A DNA stretch of 64,000 nt, from contig NZ_JBMVQY010000004.1 in NCBI RefSeq assembly GCF_049537125.1, positions 310,001 to 374,000 of the forward strand, in the 5' to 3' direction. Shown here one piece after another: positions 52,393-62,157 of this stretch; position 1 is the stretch's first letter, and each line of letters begins with the position of its first letter. The stretch comes from Limisphaera sp026417315 (GTDB taxonomy: Bacteria > Verrucomicrobiota > Verrucomicrobiia > Limisphaerales > Limisphaeraceae). Below the pieces are notes generated by a model. It saw only the letters and a program-made list of their open reading frames with translations. It searched no databases and was not told where the DNA came from. The position numbers and the translations under genes are program-made.

Positions 52393-54108
52393 AAGCGAGA
52401 ACACGATGCTGCGGAACGCGGCAAGGGGCATGATCCATGCGCTCCGCGCCAGAGGGAAAGGGCGATCCATGTAACTGCGCTCCGAAGTGATTGGACGCCA
52501 GCCACTGTGGGTCCTCCCGTCACCTGGGAGCGAACGGCACACCGGGTTCATCCCGTAATCAGAGAGCGTGGTGCGCCGCAGGTCGGCCTTGAGGGCAACG
52601 ACCAAAACCGGTGCGTCCGGATGGACCTCACGGCATTGCTCCGCCTCGGCGATGCTGGCGCGGCCGGGGCGTTTGCTGGGCGTCGCGGGTGGGTCGGCCT
52701 CCTCGCGGTAACTGCTCCGGCATGCCCTGTAGCGATGGATCATCGAATCCCCGTCGCCGGCGGTGACGCCGTGGAGCGGGCCGGAGGCTGAGTGGGGCAA
52801 ACATCTCGGCTCGCTACTGTCCGGGTTGTGCGAGGATGCTTGCTCGGAAGCTGTGCGCCTCGAGCACGCACTCGGCGAGCGTGCTGCCGAGCCCCTTACG
52901 GCGTGGCGCGCCCAGAATCAATGCCTCTCGGTCCAAGAACGAGCGCATATGAGTTGCGCGGCACCCCGTTGAGAGTCGTGTGAAGCACCCGAGCACCCGG
53001 GGACCGACGTTCGTTGCGCGAGCAGGGGTCGGGACACTGCAGCGGTTCGTTGCCCTCATGGATTCCCAAACTGCCGGGACCGGTTGAAACGCCATGGAGC
53101 GTCCGTGCAGGCCGTCGACGCCCCTCCGGGGCCGGGCGCCTCCTGGCGCGGTGGCGCGTGTTTGGCGTCCATCCGCGACTCGTGCTCACCGGATGGCGCA
53201 TTTGCCTGGCCAACGTGTCCCGGCAGGGCTGCCGTGGCCGCGTTGGCCCGGTAACTCATCCAGTCGCCCGAGGACGTTCTGCGCCGATTCGCTTTCCCAC
53301 TGGCGCTTCCACGGTCCCAGCGGTGGGGCGGATGCCGCGCTGTCCCTGCCCAATCGCCTTCGACCCACAGTGGCCGGCGGTTGCAGCGCAACCCAGTGAT
53401 CCAGCCAGAGGAGGAGCTCCAGCCAGCGGCCACTGAGCGGCCACTGGCTACCCGCACCAGGGACATCCGCACGTCCTCGAGGACTGGTGCCTTCGGCCGT
53501 TTGCCCCAACTGCCGGCGCAGCACCGCGGCTGGAAACTGGTACCGGAGCGCGTCCAGCCCCGGCACCGGGCCGGCCAGGGGAACGCGACGTTCTGTGGCA
53601 TCGGCAAGCCGCCGCGCCTGCGGCGCAGGGCCCGGGTGTAAACCGAATGCGGAAGGTGCGTGGATGGCCGTGGCTCAACCGGCTGGGTCTTTGGCGGCAG
53701 GGCAGCAGGAAGGGGTGGGGCCGGCCTTTGGTCCGGACGCCGGCGAGAACGCCGGTGTGGTGGCTTCCCCGGATGTAGCCCGTCGCTTTGGCTTCCGAGT
53801 GGCCGAGGTTTTGGTCGGCGGTGGGGCCGAACGCTCGGGGGGCCTTGCGCGAGTTGACCTGCAGCTTCGGCGCCACCCCGGGTAGTGAAGGCGGAGCACA
53901 GCGTGCCGGCCGGCGCCAACCCGACAGGCTCGTCGGACGCCCCGGGTCCAGCCACCTGGTCGCCACCCGCCCTTTGCGAGAGCCGTGGCGGAAGAGCGCA
54001 AGGGCCATGGTCTGCATGGGGAACGCATTTGCGACCGGTCCGGTTCGGGTTCACACTTGCTTCGGGCGTGGCGCTTTGGTGTCATGAAGGTGCTTCACGC
54101 GGGCGACG
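52393..54108. other. Gene-free stretch, about 1.7 kb
   Basis: The longest gap of the window. Open frames exist on both strands, but none has a known family, a good start or a sensible composition. An 11-bp tandem duplication (AGCGGCCACTG twice) is at 53425-53446. It may be the remains of decayed genes; no homology was recognised. Confidence 0.45.
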
Positions 54109-55569
54109 ATGCAACCGTATCCCAAACACTATTGCGGCGTCTTCGGTGTTTTCGGGCATCCGAAAGCAGCCGAGCTGACCTATTACGGGTTGTTCGCCCT
54201 GCAGCATCGGGGTCAGGAGAGCGCCGGGATCGTGGTTTCCGACGGGCGCCAGTTTCGGGTGCACAAGGGGATGGGGCTGGTGCCGCAGGTGTTCGATGCG
54301 GCCACACTGCAATCTTTGACCGGGCATTTGGCCATCGGCCACACGCGGTATTCCACCACCGGTTCCTCGCACTTTCGCAACGCCCAGCCGCTGACGGTGG
54401 ATTGTGCACGGGGCCAGATCGCCGTGGCACACAACGGCAATTTGACCAATGCGGCCGCGCTGCGCGACGAACTGGAAGCGGCGGGGTCCATTTTCCAGAC
54501 CACGGTGGACAGCGAGATTGTACTGCACCTGCTGGCGCAGCCCCGTTGCAACGGTTCGACCAACACCCTGGTGGAGGCGATCCGGCGGATTCAGGGCGCC
54601 TTTTCCCTGTTGATCATGACGGAGACGGAACTGATTGCCGTGCGCGACCCGCACGGGTTCCGACCGTTGTCGCTGGGGCGGGTGGATGACGCGTGGGTGG
54701 TGGCCAGCGAGACCTGTGCGTTCGATTTGATCCATGCGAAGTTCGAGCGGGACATTCAGCCGGGGGAGATTCTCATCATCCGGGAGGGGGGATTGTTGAG
54801 TTTGCAGGCCTTTCCCGAGCACCGGCGCCGGGCCTTCTGCGTGTTCGAGTACGTGTACTTTGCCCGGCCGGACAGTCAGTTGGAGGGGCGCAACGTGCAT
54901 CTGGCGCGCGTGGAAATGGGCCGGGAGCTGGCGCGGGAACATCCGGTGGATGCCGACCTCGTGATTCCGGTGCCGGACAGTGGCAATTCGGCCGCGCTGG
55001 GCTATGCGATGGAGTCGGGGATCCCGTTCGAGATGGCGTTTGTCCGCAATCATTACGTGGGCCGCAGCTTTCTTCAGCCCACGCAGCTGATTCGGGATTT
55101 CAACGTCCGGGTGAAGCTGAACCTGATCGGCGAGCTGGTGCGGGGCAAGCGGGTGGTCGTGGTGGATGACTCCATCGTGCGCGGCACCACGTGCAAGGCG
55201 CGGGTGAACACGCTCAAAGAGGCGGGCGCCCGCGAAGTGCACGTGCGCGTGAGCTGCCCTCCGCACATGAATCCCTGTGTGTACGGGATCGATTTTCCCG
55301 ACCGCAGCAAGCTCATGGCCGCCAATCACACGCTGGAAGAAATCCGCCAGTATTTGAAGGCCGACTCGTTGCGGTACCTGTCGCTGGAGGGGATGGTCAA
55401 GGCGATTGGCCGTGCGCAGGACAGTCTCTGTCTGGCCTGCTACAACGGCGATTATCCGGTGCCGTACGATCCGGCGCTGGACAAACAGATCATGGAACGG
55501 CGCCGCAGTCGCAGTCCGCGTCTGGTGGAGGCCTTGTTGCAGGAGCAGGCCCAGGGGCGGTTGTTGTAA
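54109..55569 (+). CDS. purF: Amidophosphoribosyltransferase
   Basis: 486 residues from an ATG. It makes phosphoribosylamine from PRPP and glutamine, the first committed step of purine synthesis. The N-terminus MQPYPKHYCGVFGVFGHPKA shows a short propeptide before the catalytic Cys (Cys9), the Bacillus type. The glutaminase domain has LQHRGQESAGIVV, GHTRYSTTG and AHNGNLTNA. The PRPP-binding domain has VVVVDDSIVRGTT at about residue 349. Cysteines at FCVFEYVYF, CPPHMNPC and CLAC match those that bind the 4Fe-4S cluster in the Bacillus enzyme. No other pur gene is adjacent. Confidence 0.97.
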   Translation: MQPYPKHYCGVFGVFGHPKAAELTYYGLFALQHRGQESAGIVVSDGRQFRVHKGMGLVPQVFDAATLQSLTGHLAIGHTRYSTTGSSHFRNAQPLTVDCARGQIAVAHNGNLTNAAALRDELEAAGSIFQTTVDSEIVLHLLAQPRCNGSTNTLVEAIRRIQGAFSLLIMTETELIAVRDPHGFRPLSLGRVDDAWVVASETCAFDLIHAKFERDIQPGEILIIREGGLLSLQAFPEHRRRAFCVFEYVYFARPDSQLEGRNVHLARVEMGRELAREHPVDADLVIPVPDSGNSAALGYAMESGIPFEMAFVRNHYVGRSFLQPTQLIRDFNVRVKLNLIGELVRGKRVVVVDDSIVRGTTCKARVNTLKEAGAREVHVRVSCPPHMNPCVYGIDFPDRSKLMAANHTLEEIRQYLKADSLRYLSLEGMVKAIGRAQDSLCLACYNGDYPVPYDPALDKQIMERRRSRSPRLVEALLQEQAQGRLL

Positions 55570-55641
55570 GCCGGGTCGGGGCAGGGCGGGAGGCGTCCGC
55601 AGCCGGAGGAACCCGCGGGCCGACCGGTCGGCCGATTCCCG

Positions 55642-57177
55642 GTGAGGACGTGCGGAGGGCAGACGCGTCTCCGGACTTTGCACACGCTGGACCTGATTGT
55701 TTTGGGGATCTATCTGGCGGGCGTGGTGGGCGTGGGTTGGTGGTGCAGCCGACGCCAGCACGACCTCCGCGATTACTTTCTGGGTGGCCGGCAGGTGCCC
55801 TGGTGGGCGTTGCTGGCGTCCATCGTCGCCACCGAGACCTCGACGGTCACGTTCATCAGTGTGCCCGCCTTCGCCTTTGCGGCCAACGCACGCGGCGAGG
55901 GCGGGAACTTCAGTTTTCTCTCGCTGGTGCTGGGATCCCTGGTCGGGCGGTTGCTCGTGGTGGTGTTGCTGTTGCCCTCCTACTTTCGGGGCGAACTGTT
56001 CACCGTGTACGAGTTGCTCGACCGCCGGTTCAGCCGCGGCGTTCGGCAAACGGCTTCGGCGGTGTTCCTCGTGACTCGTTCGCTGGCGGATGGTGTGCGT
56101 TTGATGGCCACGGCCCTGGTGTTGGTGGCGCTGGTCGCGTGGAGCGATCCGACGGCGATCGTGGTGCTGGGTGTGGTGACGATGGTGTACACCTGGCTGG
56201 GGGGCATGCGCGCCGTGATCTGGGCGGACGTGTTGCAGCTGGGGGTGTACCTGGCGGGCGCGGGGGCGGCGGCCGTGCTTCTGTGGCAGAGCATCCCGGG
56301 CGGTTGGGAGACCGTGGTCACGACCGGGCATCAGCACGGAAAGTTCCAGATCCTCGATTTCACACTGGATCCGGGCCGGAGTTACACCTTTTGGGCGGGG
56401 CTGATCGGCGGGGCGTTCCTGACCACGGCCACGCATGGCACCGACCAGCTCATGGTGCAGCGCTATCTTTGCGCGCGAAATGCGCGGCAGGCCGCGCTGG
56501 CCCTGCTCGGGAGCGGAGCGATGGTGCTGTTGCAGTTCACCCTGTTTTTGGGGATCGGCCTGTTGTTGTTCGTCTTTTACGATCGAGCGGGCACGTTGCC
56601 GGCCGAGGTGGCCGCGCGGCCCGATCGCGTCTTCCCGCATTACATGGCCACGGCGTTGCCGGTGGGGTTGAAGGGGCTGGTGGTGGCCGCGGTCTTCGCG
56701 GCGGCGATGAGCACCTTGTCCTCCTCGCTCAACTCGCTGGCCGCGGCCACGATGAACGATTTTTACAAGGCGTGGCGCGTCGGCCCCGCCGATCCCCACC
56801 GGGAAGTGCGCGTTTCTCAATGGCTCACGCTTTTTTGGGGCGGGATTCTCATGGGTGTGGCCTGGGGCGCGGCGCATCTGACGACGCGGGTGGTGGACAC
56901 TGTGCTGGCGCTGGCTTCCTTCACGAATGGTCCGGTGCTGGGTCTGTTTCTGCTGGGAGTTTACACCCGACGGGTGGATGGCACGAGCGCGTTGATGGGG
57001 CTGGTGGCGGGCCTGGTGGGCCTGCTGCTGGTCTGGAGCACGGGCAAGGTTTCGTGGCAATGGTACGTGGTGGTGGGATCGTTGCTCACGGCCGGGGTGG
57101 GATGGGGCGCGTCCATGGTGCGAGCGAGGCACACGCACGGGCCTTGCCGCGGAGGGGTCCCGCCGGACGGGCAGTGA
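55642..57177 (+). CDS. Sodium/solute symporter (SSS family)
   Basis: 511 residues from the GTG at 55642; a TTG at 55678 gives a more compact N-terminus and may be correct. Thirteen hydrophobic helices of the SSS type are visible. The first is LDLIVLGIYLAGVVGVGWW, with DLRDYFLGGRQVPWWALL next to it. FLTTATHGTDQLMVQRYL and VAAVFAAAMSTLSSSLNSLA, typical of the family, follow. The substrate is not clear. Compared with the symporter at 25965 it has normal length and no large loop. It follows purF by 72 bp on the same strand, but no functional link is evident. The 3' end is convergent with mnmE (42 bp). Confidence 0.85.
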   Translation: MRTCGGQTRLRTLHTLDLIVLGIYLAGVVGVGWWCSRRQHDLRDYFLGGRQVPWWALLASIVATETSTVTFISVPAFAFAANARGEGGNFSFLSLVLGSLVGRLLVVVLLLPSYFRGELFTVYELLDRRFSRGVRQTASAVFLVTRSLADGVRLMATALVLVALVAWSDPTAIVVLGVVTMVYTWLGGMRAVIWADVLQLGVYLAGAGAAAVLLWQSIPGGWETVVTTGHQHGKFQILDFTLDPGRSYTFWAGLIGGAFLTTATHGTDQLMVQRYLCARNARQAALALLGSGAMVLLQFTLFLGIGLLLFVFYDRAGTLPAEVAARPDRVFPHYMATALPVGLKGLVVAAVFAAAMSTLSSSLNSLAAATMNDFYKAWRVGPADPHREVRVSQWLTLFWGGILMGVAWGAAHLTTRVVDTVLALASFTNGPVLGLFLLGVYTRRVDGTSALMGLVAGLVGLLLVWSTGKVSWQWYVVVGSLLTAGVGWGASMVRARHTHGPCRGGVPPDGQ

Positions 57178-57219
57178 TCCGTGAACTCCGGCCGGGCCGG
57201 GCGCTTCTCGGGGAGCGCG

Positions 57220-58590
57220 CTATTTGCCGATGCAGAAGCGGCTGAAGATGATGTCCAGGAGGTCTTCCGTGGCTGTCTGGCCGACGATTTCGCCCACCGC
57301 GTCCGTGGCCGCGCGGAGATCCACGGCCACCAAATCCAGCGGCACGGTTTCGCGCAGCGCCTGCACCGCATGCTCCAGAGCGGCTTGTGCACGCAACAAG
57401 GCCTCCTGGTGCCGTGCATTGATGAGGGCTTCGGGGGCGGCATGATCGGGTTGTCGGCCCGACCAGATCAGGTTCTCCAGCGCGTCCTTGAGCGCCTCCA
57501 GCCCCTCGCCCGTCCGGCAGGATACCTCCACGCGCGGCGCGCGGGACTCCGGGAGGACCAGTCGCGGCGGCAGGTCGGCCTTGTTCAGAACCAGAAGGCG
57601 GCGGCGCGGGGCGAACATTTCCCACAAACGCTGGTCCTCCGGGGTCCAGGGTTCGGAGCGGTCGAACACGTGAAGTAAAAGGTCCGCCGTGGCCACGGCC
57701 GAATGACTTCGGCGGATGCCCTCCTGTTCGATTTCGTCCCGGGCCTCGCGCACTCCGGCGGTGTCCACCAGGATCACGGGAATGCCGCGGATGTTGGCGG
57801 TTTCCTCGATGGTGTCGCGCGTGGTGCCGGGCCGGGGGGAGACGATGGCGCGGTCGTGCCCCAGCAGCAGGTTCAGCAGGCTGGACTTGCCCACGTTGGG
57901 CCGGCCCACGATGGCCACGCGGATTCCCTGTCGCAGAATGCGCCCCTCTTCGGCGGTGCGGAGCAGATCGGCCACGAGCCGCAGGCCCGCTTCGAGTCGC
58001 TGCAAGATGCCTTCGCGGGTGTCGGGGGCGATGTCTTCCTCGGGGAAATCGAGCTGGGCCTCCACATGGGCGAGGGCCAGCATGAGATCGTCCCGCAGTT
58101 GGTGCAATCGGCGGGAGAGGCTCCCGGCGAGTTGTTCGCGCGCGGCGGCCAGCGCGCGTTCGGTCCGAGCGGCGATCAGGTCCGCCACGGCCTCGGCCTG
58201 GGTCAGATCCAGCCGGCCATTGAGAAAGGCCCGACGGGTGAATTCGCCGGGCTGGGCGAGACGGGCCCCGGCTTCCAGCACGCTTTGCAACACGAGCCGC
58301 GCCACCAACATGCCCCCGTGACAGGAAATCTCCACCACGTCCTCGCGGGTGTAGGTGCGCGGCTTCCGCATCACGGCCAGCAACACCTCGTCCACGATTT
58401 CGCCCCGGCGATGCACATGCCCGTAGTGCAAGGTGTGCGAAGGGGCCGCCGACGGAAGACACGATCGTTTGCCTGCCGGGCGGAACACGCGATCTGCCAC
58501 CTCGAGGGCCCGGGGTCCGGAGATCCGGATGACCGCCAGACCGCCTTCCCCGGGCGGCGTGGCGATGGCGGCAATGGTGTCCTGTTGCAT
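57220..58590 (-). CDS. mnmE: tRNA modification GTPase MnmE
   Basis: 456 residues from the ATG at 58590 (MQQDTIAAIATPPGEGGLAV), the family start; the frame reaches further up without reason. With MnmG it makes the (carboxymethyl)aminomethyl modification of wobble uridine in tRNA. The N-terminal folate domain has GGLAVIRISGPRA, PRTYTREDVVEISCHGG and GEFTRRAFLNGRLDLTQAEA. The G domain has the P-loop GRPNVGKSSLLN at about residue 228, GTTRDTIEE, DTAG and NKAD. The C-terminal Cys motif is FCIGK. mnmG is not in the window. The frame is complete, of normal length and intact. Confidence 0.97.
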   Translation of the reverse strand: MQQDTIAAIATPPGEGGLAVIRISGPRALEVADRVFRPAGKRSCLPSAAPSHTLHYGHVHRRGEIVDEVLLAVMRKPRTYTREDVVEISCHGGMLVARLVLQSVLEAGARLAQPGEFTRRAFLNGRLDLTQAEAVADLIAARTERALAAAREQLAGSLSRRLHQLRDDLMLALAHVEAQLDFPEEDIAPDTREGILQRLEAGLRLVADLLRTAEEGRILRQGIRVAIVGRPNVGKSSLLNLLLGHDRAIVSPRPGTTRDTIEETANIRGIPVILVDTAGVREARDEIEQEGIRRSHSAVATADLLLHVFDRSEPWTPEDQRLWEMFAPRRRLLVLNKADLPPRLVLPESRAPRVEVSCRTGEGLEALKDALENLIWSGRQPDHAAPEALINARHQEALLRAQAALEHAVQALRETVPLDLVAVDLRAATDAVGEIVGQTATEDLLDIIFSRFCIGK

Positions 58591-58927
58591 ACCGGCAGCG
58601 TAGAAGGACCATTCGTGGCGGAGCAAGCGGGCCACACCGACCCGGGAGCCCCGCGGGCGGCGACGGGTGCGCGCTTGTCCCGACTTTTGCCGGGCCGTCG
58701 AGGTTCTCAACCTGCGATCCGCATCGTCGGGGAGGGCCCTTGACCGCACTGCGTTTTCTCGAGCTTTTCATCTCCACCCTTGCGCTCCTGCAGAGACTCA
58801 TGCGGGGGTCCCGAAGCTTCATGCTCCGTGGACTCGACGGCGAAGGTGGGGATTCCCCTGACCGATGCCTTGTGCGGTACGTCAAAAGCTTGTGGCAAGG
58901 GGACGTGTTCCGGGACGGGGCGCGACG
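58591..58927. other. Gene-free stretch, about 340 bp
   Basis: Between the mnmE start and the end of the next gene on the same strand. No gene, repeat or sure terminator was seen. It should contain the mnmE promoter. Confidence 0.4.
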
Positions 58928-60799
58928 TCAGGAGCCGGAGGGAACGTCCGGACGCGGGGACTCGGGAGCGGCTTCCGCGGTGGAAATCTGCGCAGCGGGC
59001 TCGCAGTTGGCCGGTGCCGGGGAGGGCGCCATCTCGGGACCCGCGCCGGGGGCCGCGGCGACGGAGCATTCCGCCCCTTGGAGTTGTGGTCCGGATGGTG
59101 GCGGGGCGGGTTCCGGTGCGGTTTGAGCCGGAGAACCAGCATCAGAGTCCCGGAGCTCCGGAGTTGTGGGGGAGGTGCTTGCAGCAGAAGCCTGCGCAGC
59201 CGCGGCGGATTCGAAAGCTGCCGATTCCTCACCCGTGGCAGGGGATGGTCCGGTGACTTCGCCCGCTTCGGTTTGGGCGGCTGGTCCGGGCGATTGTCCT
59301 CCGTGGGCCGGGGCTTCCGCAGTGGCGGTTGCCGCTCCGGCCGGAGCGGAAAGCTTGGCAGTGGCCTGGGCCGAGGCGGCGGGTTTGACGGGCTTCGGGG
59401 CGGGCTTTTTGGCCACCTCCAGGGCGCCGTTGGAGAATTCGATGACGTGCCCCTGATGGATCAGCCAGTGAAGATCGGCGATGATCTGGGTTTGTTCCGG
59501 GGTTGGCGTGGGAGGTTGGGGTGGCTGCGTTGTGCCGGCCGCTTCGGGCTGGCCGGGGGTGGACGCCTCTTGCGGCTGGGGCGTCGGCTTGGGGGAGGGG
59601 GCCAGGGCCTCGAGCAGGTCGCGTCGCGTGCAATGCGGATGGTCCAGGATATACTGGACGATCCGCTTCACATTGAGAGAGACGGGTGTGTTCTCGATGT
59701 CCAGGTAGTGGGGGCGGGCGACCGCCACATGGGTGATGGTGCGGTTGACCTTGAAGAACTGCAGTCCATGGGCGGCGAACTGCTGGCTCAAGGCGGTGGC
59801 CAGCTGAAGTGGGAAATGGCGTTGTTCTTCGACGGTGTGGCGAACGAGTCGCGCCAGCTCGCGGCAGGGGATGTCCCGAGCCGCCTGTCCCGTGAGCGTG
59901 ACCAGATCCACTTGTCGGACGATGTTGGGGGCGTGCACCTCGCGGAAGTGCCGCGCGACAGCCTCGCGGCTGCCCAGGCGCATGGGCTCGGGGACGTTCA
60001 GGGTGATGTACTCGGTCTTCCAGCTCTGCTCTTCCAGCCACTGTTTGACCACGGCTTCGTCTCGCACGATTTTGATCCGCGCCTTGTAGGCTTCGAACGG
60101 CATGTGCGAGAACCGTTCCGCATGCAACTGGCGGACGCGGTTGGGGTAGTCGTGGTGGTTGGGCGGACCGAGGATGACCCCGCTGAGCCCGCACTGGGCC
60201 ACGAACGTGTACTTCCCCTTGGGAGGCTCGGTCGGGGTGCGTTCCACCTGGTAGAAGGTGTCGAAATGCTTTTCCAGAACGTGCGCCACGACCTCGTCGG
60301 CCGACAGCCAGGGCGTCTCGTCGAGGGCACACACGAACAGGGGCTGGAGGACGGTGCCATCGGATTTCTTTTTGACGCTGATCTCGACGCTGTAACGCTC
60401 CGGGCGATCCAGGAAGAGCTTGGCGATTTCGAACAGGGGAAACGCGCGGCCGGTGCTGCGGATGCGGCGTGCGACCAGCTCGACCCCTTTGGGGTCGGGG
60501 ATCAGTCGAACCTGCAGATCCGGCAGGGGGGCGCGAGCGGGTTTGGTTCCGCGCGCCGGGGCCGGGGCCTTGGCGCCGGGGGCGGAGGGTGGCGAGGCCG
60601 GGGAGGGGGCGGGTCCCCGCCGCAGTTCGGGCTTGCGGCCGCCCCGGGAACGTTCCTTCCGGCGCCGTGGGGGTCGGGCCTCGCCTTCCTCGGCCGGTTC
60701 CCGGGACCGGGTGACCTCGGAAGGCTTGGACGGCTCCGTCGCCCAAGCCGGCAGGAACAACTTCTCCAGGTCGAACTCGTTATCCGGCAACGCACTCAT
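58928..60799 (-). CDS. Conserved verrucomicrobial protein of unknown function, with Ala/Pro-rich tail
   Basis: 623 residues from the ATG at 60799 (MSALPDNEFDLEKLFLPAWA). Three parts are seen. Residues 1-90 are charged and disordered, rich in Arg/Pro/Glu (RRRKERSRGGRKPELRR). Residues about 90-400 are a folded core: VRLIPDPKGVELVARRIRST, GRAFPLFEIAKLFLDRPERY, a loop CALDETPWLSADEVVAHVL, PPKGKYTFVAQCGLSGVILG, PPNHHDYPNRVRQLHAERFS and PHYLDIENTPVSLNVKRIVQ. The last part has about 220 residues of Ala/Pro/Glu, with an island (DLHWLIHQGHVIEFSNGALE) that reads like a winged helix. I recall the core as a conserved protein of Verrucomicrobia and know no function; it may bind nucleic acid. Divergent from rnd. 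Confidence 0.82.
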   Translation of the reverse strand: MSALPDNEFDLEKLFLPAWATEPSKPSEVTRSREPAEEGEARPPRRRKERSRGGRKPELRRGPAPSPASPPSAPGAKAPAPARGTKPARAPLPDLQVRLIPDPKGVELVARRIRSTGRAFPLFEIAKLFLDRPERYSVEISVKKKSDGTVLQPLFVCALDETPWLSADEVVAHVLEKHFDTFYQVERTPTEPPKGKYTFVAQCGLSGVILGPPNHHDYPNRVRQLHAERFSHMPFEAYKARIKIVRDEAVVKQWLEEQSWKTEYITLNVPEPMRLGSREAVARHFREVHAPNIVRQVDLVTLTGQAARDIPCRELARLVRHTVEEQRHFPLQLATALSQQFAAHGLQFFKVNRTITHVAVARPHYLDIENTPVSLNVKRIVQYILDHPHCTRRDLLEALAPSPKPTPQPQEASTPGQPEAAGTTQPPQPPTPTPEQTQIIADLHWLIHQGHVIEFSNGALEVAKKPAPKPVKPAASAQATAKLSAPAGAATATAEAPAHGGQSPGPAAQTEAGEVTGPSPATGEESAAFESAAAAQASAASTSPTTPELRDSDAGSPAQTAPEPAPPPSGPQLQGAECSVAAAPGAGPEMAPSPAPANCEPAAQISTAEAAPESPRPDVPSGS

Positions 60800-61023
60800 G
60801 ACGTGTCGTGGGGATGCGCCCATGGAACCATGGGGGCGGTCCCTCTGCTGGCAGCATGCGAGCCCTCGGGCTCAAATGCAAGTGCGGGCTGGGAACGCGC
60901 CGGGGATCGCGACCCCGGCCAGGGGAACCACATTCCCGGCCCAACGGTTGCAGCGGGGGTTTTTGGCGACCCGCGCCCGCCGTATCGGGCCGGGTCTTGG
61001 CAGAAGCGCCGCCTTTGCCCATA

Positions 61024-62091
61024 TTGCGCCGCGTGATTGACACGCCGGAAGCACTGGAGGCTTTTCTTCCCGTCCTGCGTGCAGCTCCCTGGGTGGCGGT
61101 GGACACCGAAGCGGACAGCCTGCATGCGTATCCCGAGAAGCTGTGCCTGTTGCAGATCAGCACCCCCAGCGGAGACCGGCTTGTGGATCCGCTGGCCGGG
61201 CTGGACCTGCGGCCGCTATTGAACGTCCTGGCCGACCACGACCTGATTCTCCATGGCGCCGATTACGACCTGCGCCTGTTGTGGCGGCACAGCCGTTTCG
61301 TGCCCCGATGCATTTTCGACACCATGCTGGCCGCGCGGCTGCTCGGCGAGCGCAATTTCAGCCTGGGTGCGCTCCTGGAGAAATTTCTCGGCGTGCGGTT
61401 GGACAAAGCAATGCAGAAGGCCGATTGGGCCCGCCGACCTTTGACCCCGCGCATGGAAGCCTACGCGCGGAACGACACGCGGTTTCTGAAGCCGCTGGCC
61501 GATCGACTTCGCGCCGAGCTGATCCGGCGTGGCCGGTTGAGCTGGCACGAGGAGTTCTGTCAGCGACTCATCACCGAGTGCGCGTGCGACACGGCGCCGG
61601 ACCCGGATCAGGTCTGGCGGGTCAAGGGCAGTCACCGGCTCGGTCGGCGCGGCCTGGCGGTGTTGCGGGAGCTCTGGCACTGGCGCGAGGCCGAGGCCCG
61701 AGAGGCCAATCGCCCGCCTTTTTTCATACTGCCGCACGAAACCCTCAGCCAGATCGCCGCCGCGGCGGTGGATTCCCAGCCGGTGGATCCCCTGCTACCG
61801 CCGCGATTGTCCCCGCGTCGTCGCGCCTCCCTGCAGCAGGCCATTGCCCGCGGGTTGGCTCTTCCGCCGGACCAGTGGCCCGAGCTGCGCCGCGGGACGG
61901 GGCGGCGCCTGACGGAGGCAGAGCTGCAGCGGTTCGAAGCGTTGGAGGCCCGTCGGAACGCGCGTGCGCAGGAGCTGGGCCTGGAGCCCTCCCTGATCGC
62001 TCCGCGCAGCGTGTTGCTGGATCTGGCGCGGGATTGGGAGACGCACGCCCCCCGTTTGATGCGCTGGCAGAGAGAGTTGTTGGAGCCCTGA
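61024..62091 (+). CDS. rnd: Ribonuclease D
   Basis: 355 residues if translation starts at the TTG at 61024 (first residues LRRVIDTPEALEAF); GTG at 61033 is the other candidate. No ATG fits, as the open frame upstream runs into the divergent promoter. It trims 3' ends of tRNA and other RNAs. The DEDD exonuclease is complete: AVDTEADSLHAY, HGADYDLRLL, FDTMLAARLL and AYARNDTRFLKPLADRLR. The HRDC domain is at LAVLRELWHWREAEAREANR followed by FFILPHETLSQIA, and a second helical region ends in ARDWETHAPRLMRWQRELLE. It runs toward the prolyl isomerase gene (67 bp, convergent). Confidence 0.93.
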   Translation: MRRVIDTPEALEAFLPVLRAAPWVAVDTEADSLHAYPEKLCLLQISTPSGDRLVDPLAGLDLRPLLNVLADHDLILHGADYDLRLLWRHSRFVPRCIFDTMLAARLLGERNFSLGALLEKFLGVRLDKAMQKADWARRPLTPRMEAYARNDTRFLKPLADRLRAELIRRGRLSWHEEFCQRLITECACDTAPDPDQVWRVKGSHRLGRRGLAVLRELWHWREAEAREANRPPFFILPHETLSQIAAAAVDSQPVDPLLPPRLSPRRRASLQQAIARGLALPPDQWPELRRGTGRRLTEAELQRFEALEARRNARAQELGLEPSLIAPRSVLLDLARDWETHAPRLMRWQRELLEP

Positions 62092-62157
62092 CGCCGGAGC
62101 GAGACGACTCGGGTTTCTCGTGCCGCACAGGTCACCCCGGCGGGCGGGCAGGGCAGC

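Noticed and set aside
52168..52800. Minus-strand frame with CREVHPDAPVLVVALKADL, reminiscent of a response regulator
   Set aside because: The resemblance is a few residues long, without the Asp/Lys pattern of a receiver domain, and the frame overlaps the PEP-CTERM gene.
54082..57138. 1018-codon minus-strand frame over purF and the second symporter
   Set aside because: Antisense to two secure genes; composition is typical of a shadow frame.
57086..58885. 599-codon minus-strand frame over mnmE in another frame
   Set aside because: Arg/Pro/Gly-rich shadow of mnmE, which has a complete set of GTPase motifs in its own frame.
58740..59126. Small plus-strand frame beginning MTALRFLELFISTLALLQRL
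   Set aside because: The first helix looks plausible, but there is no ribosome binding site and the rest runs antisense into the tail of the conserved verrucomicrobial gene.
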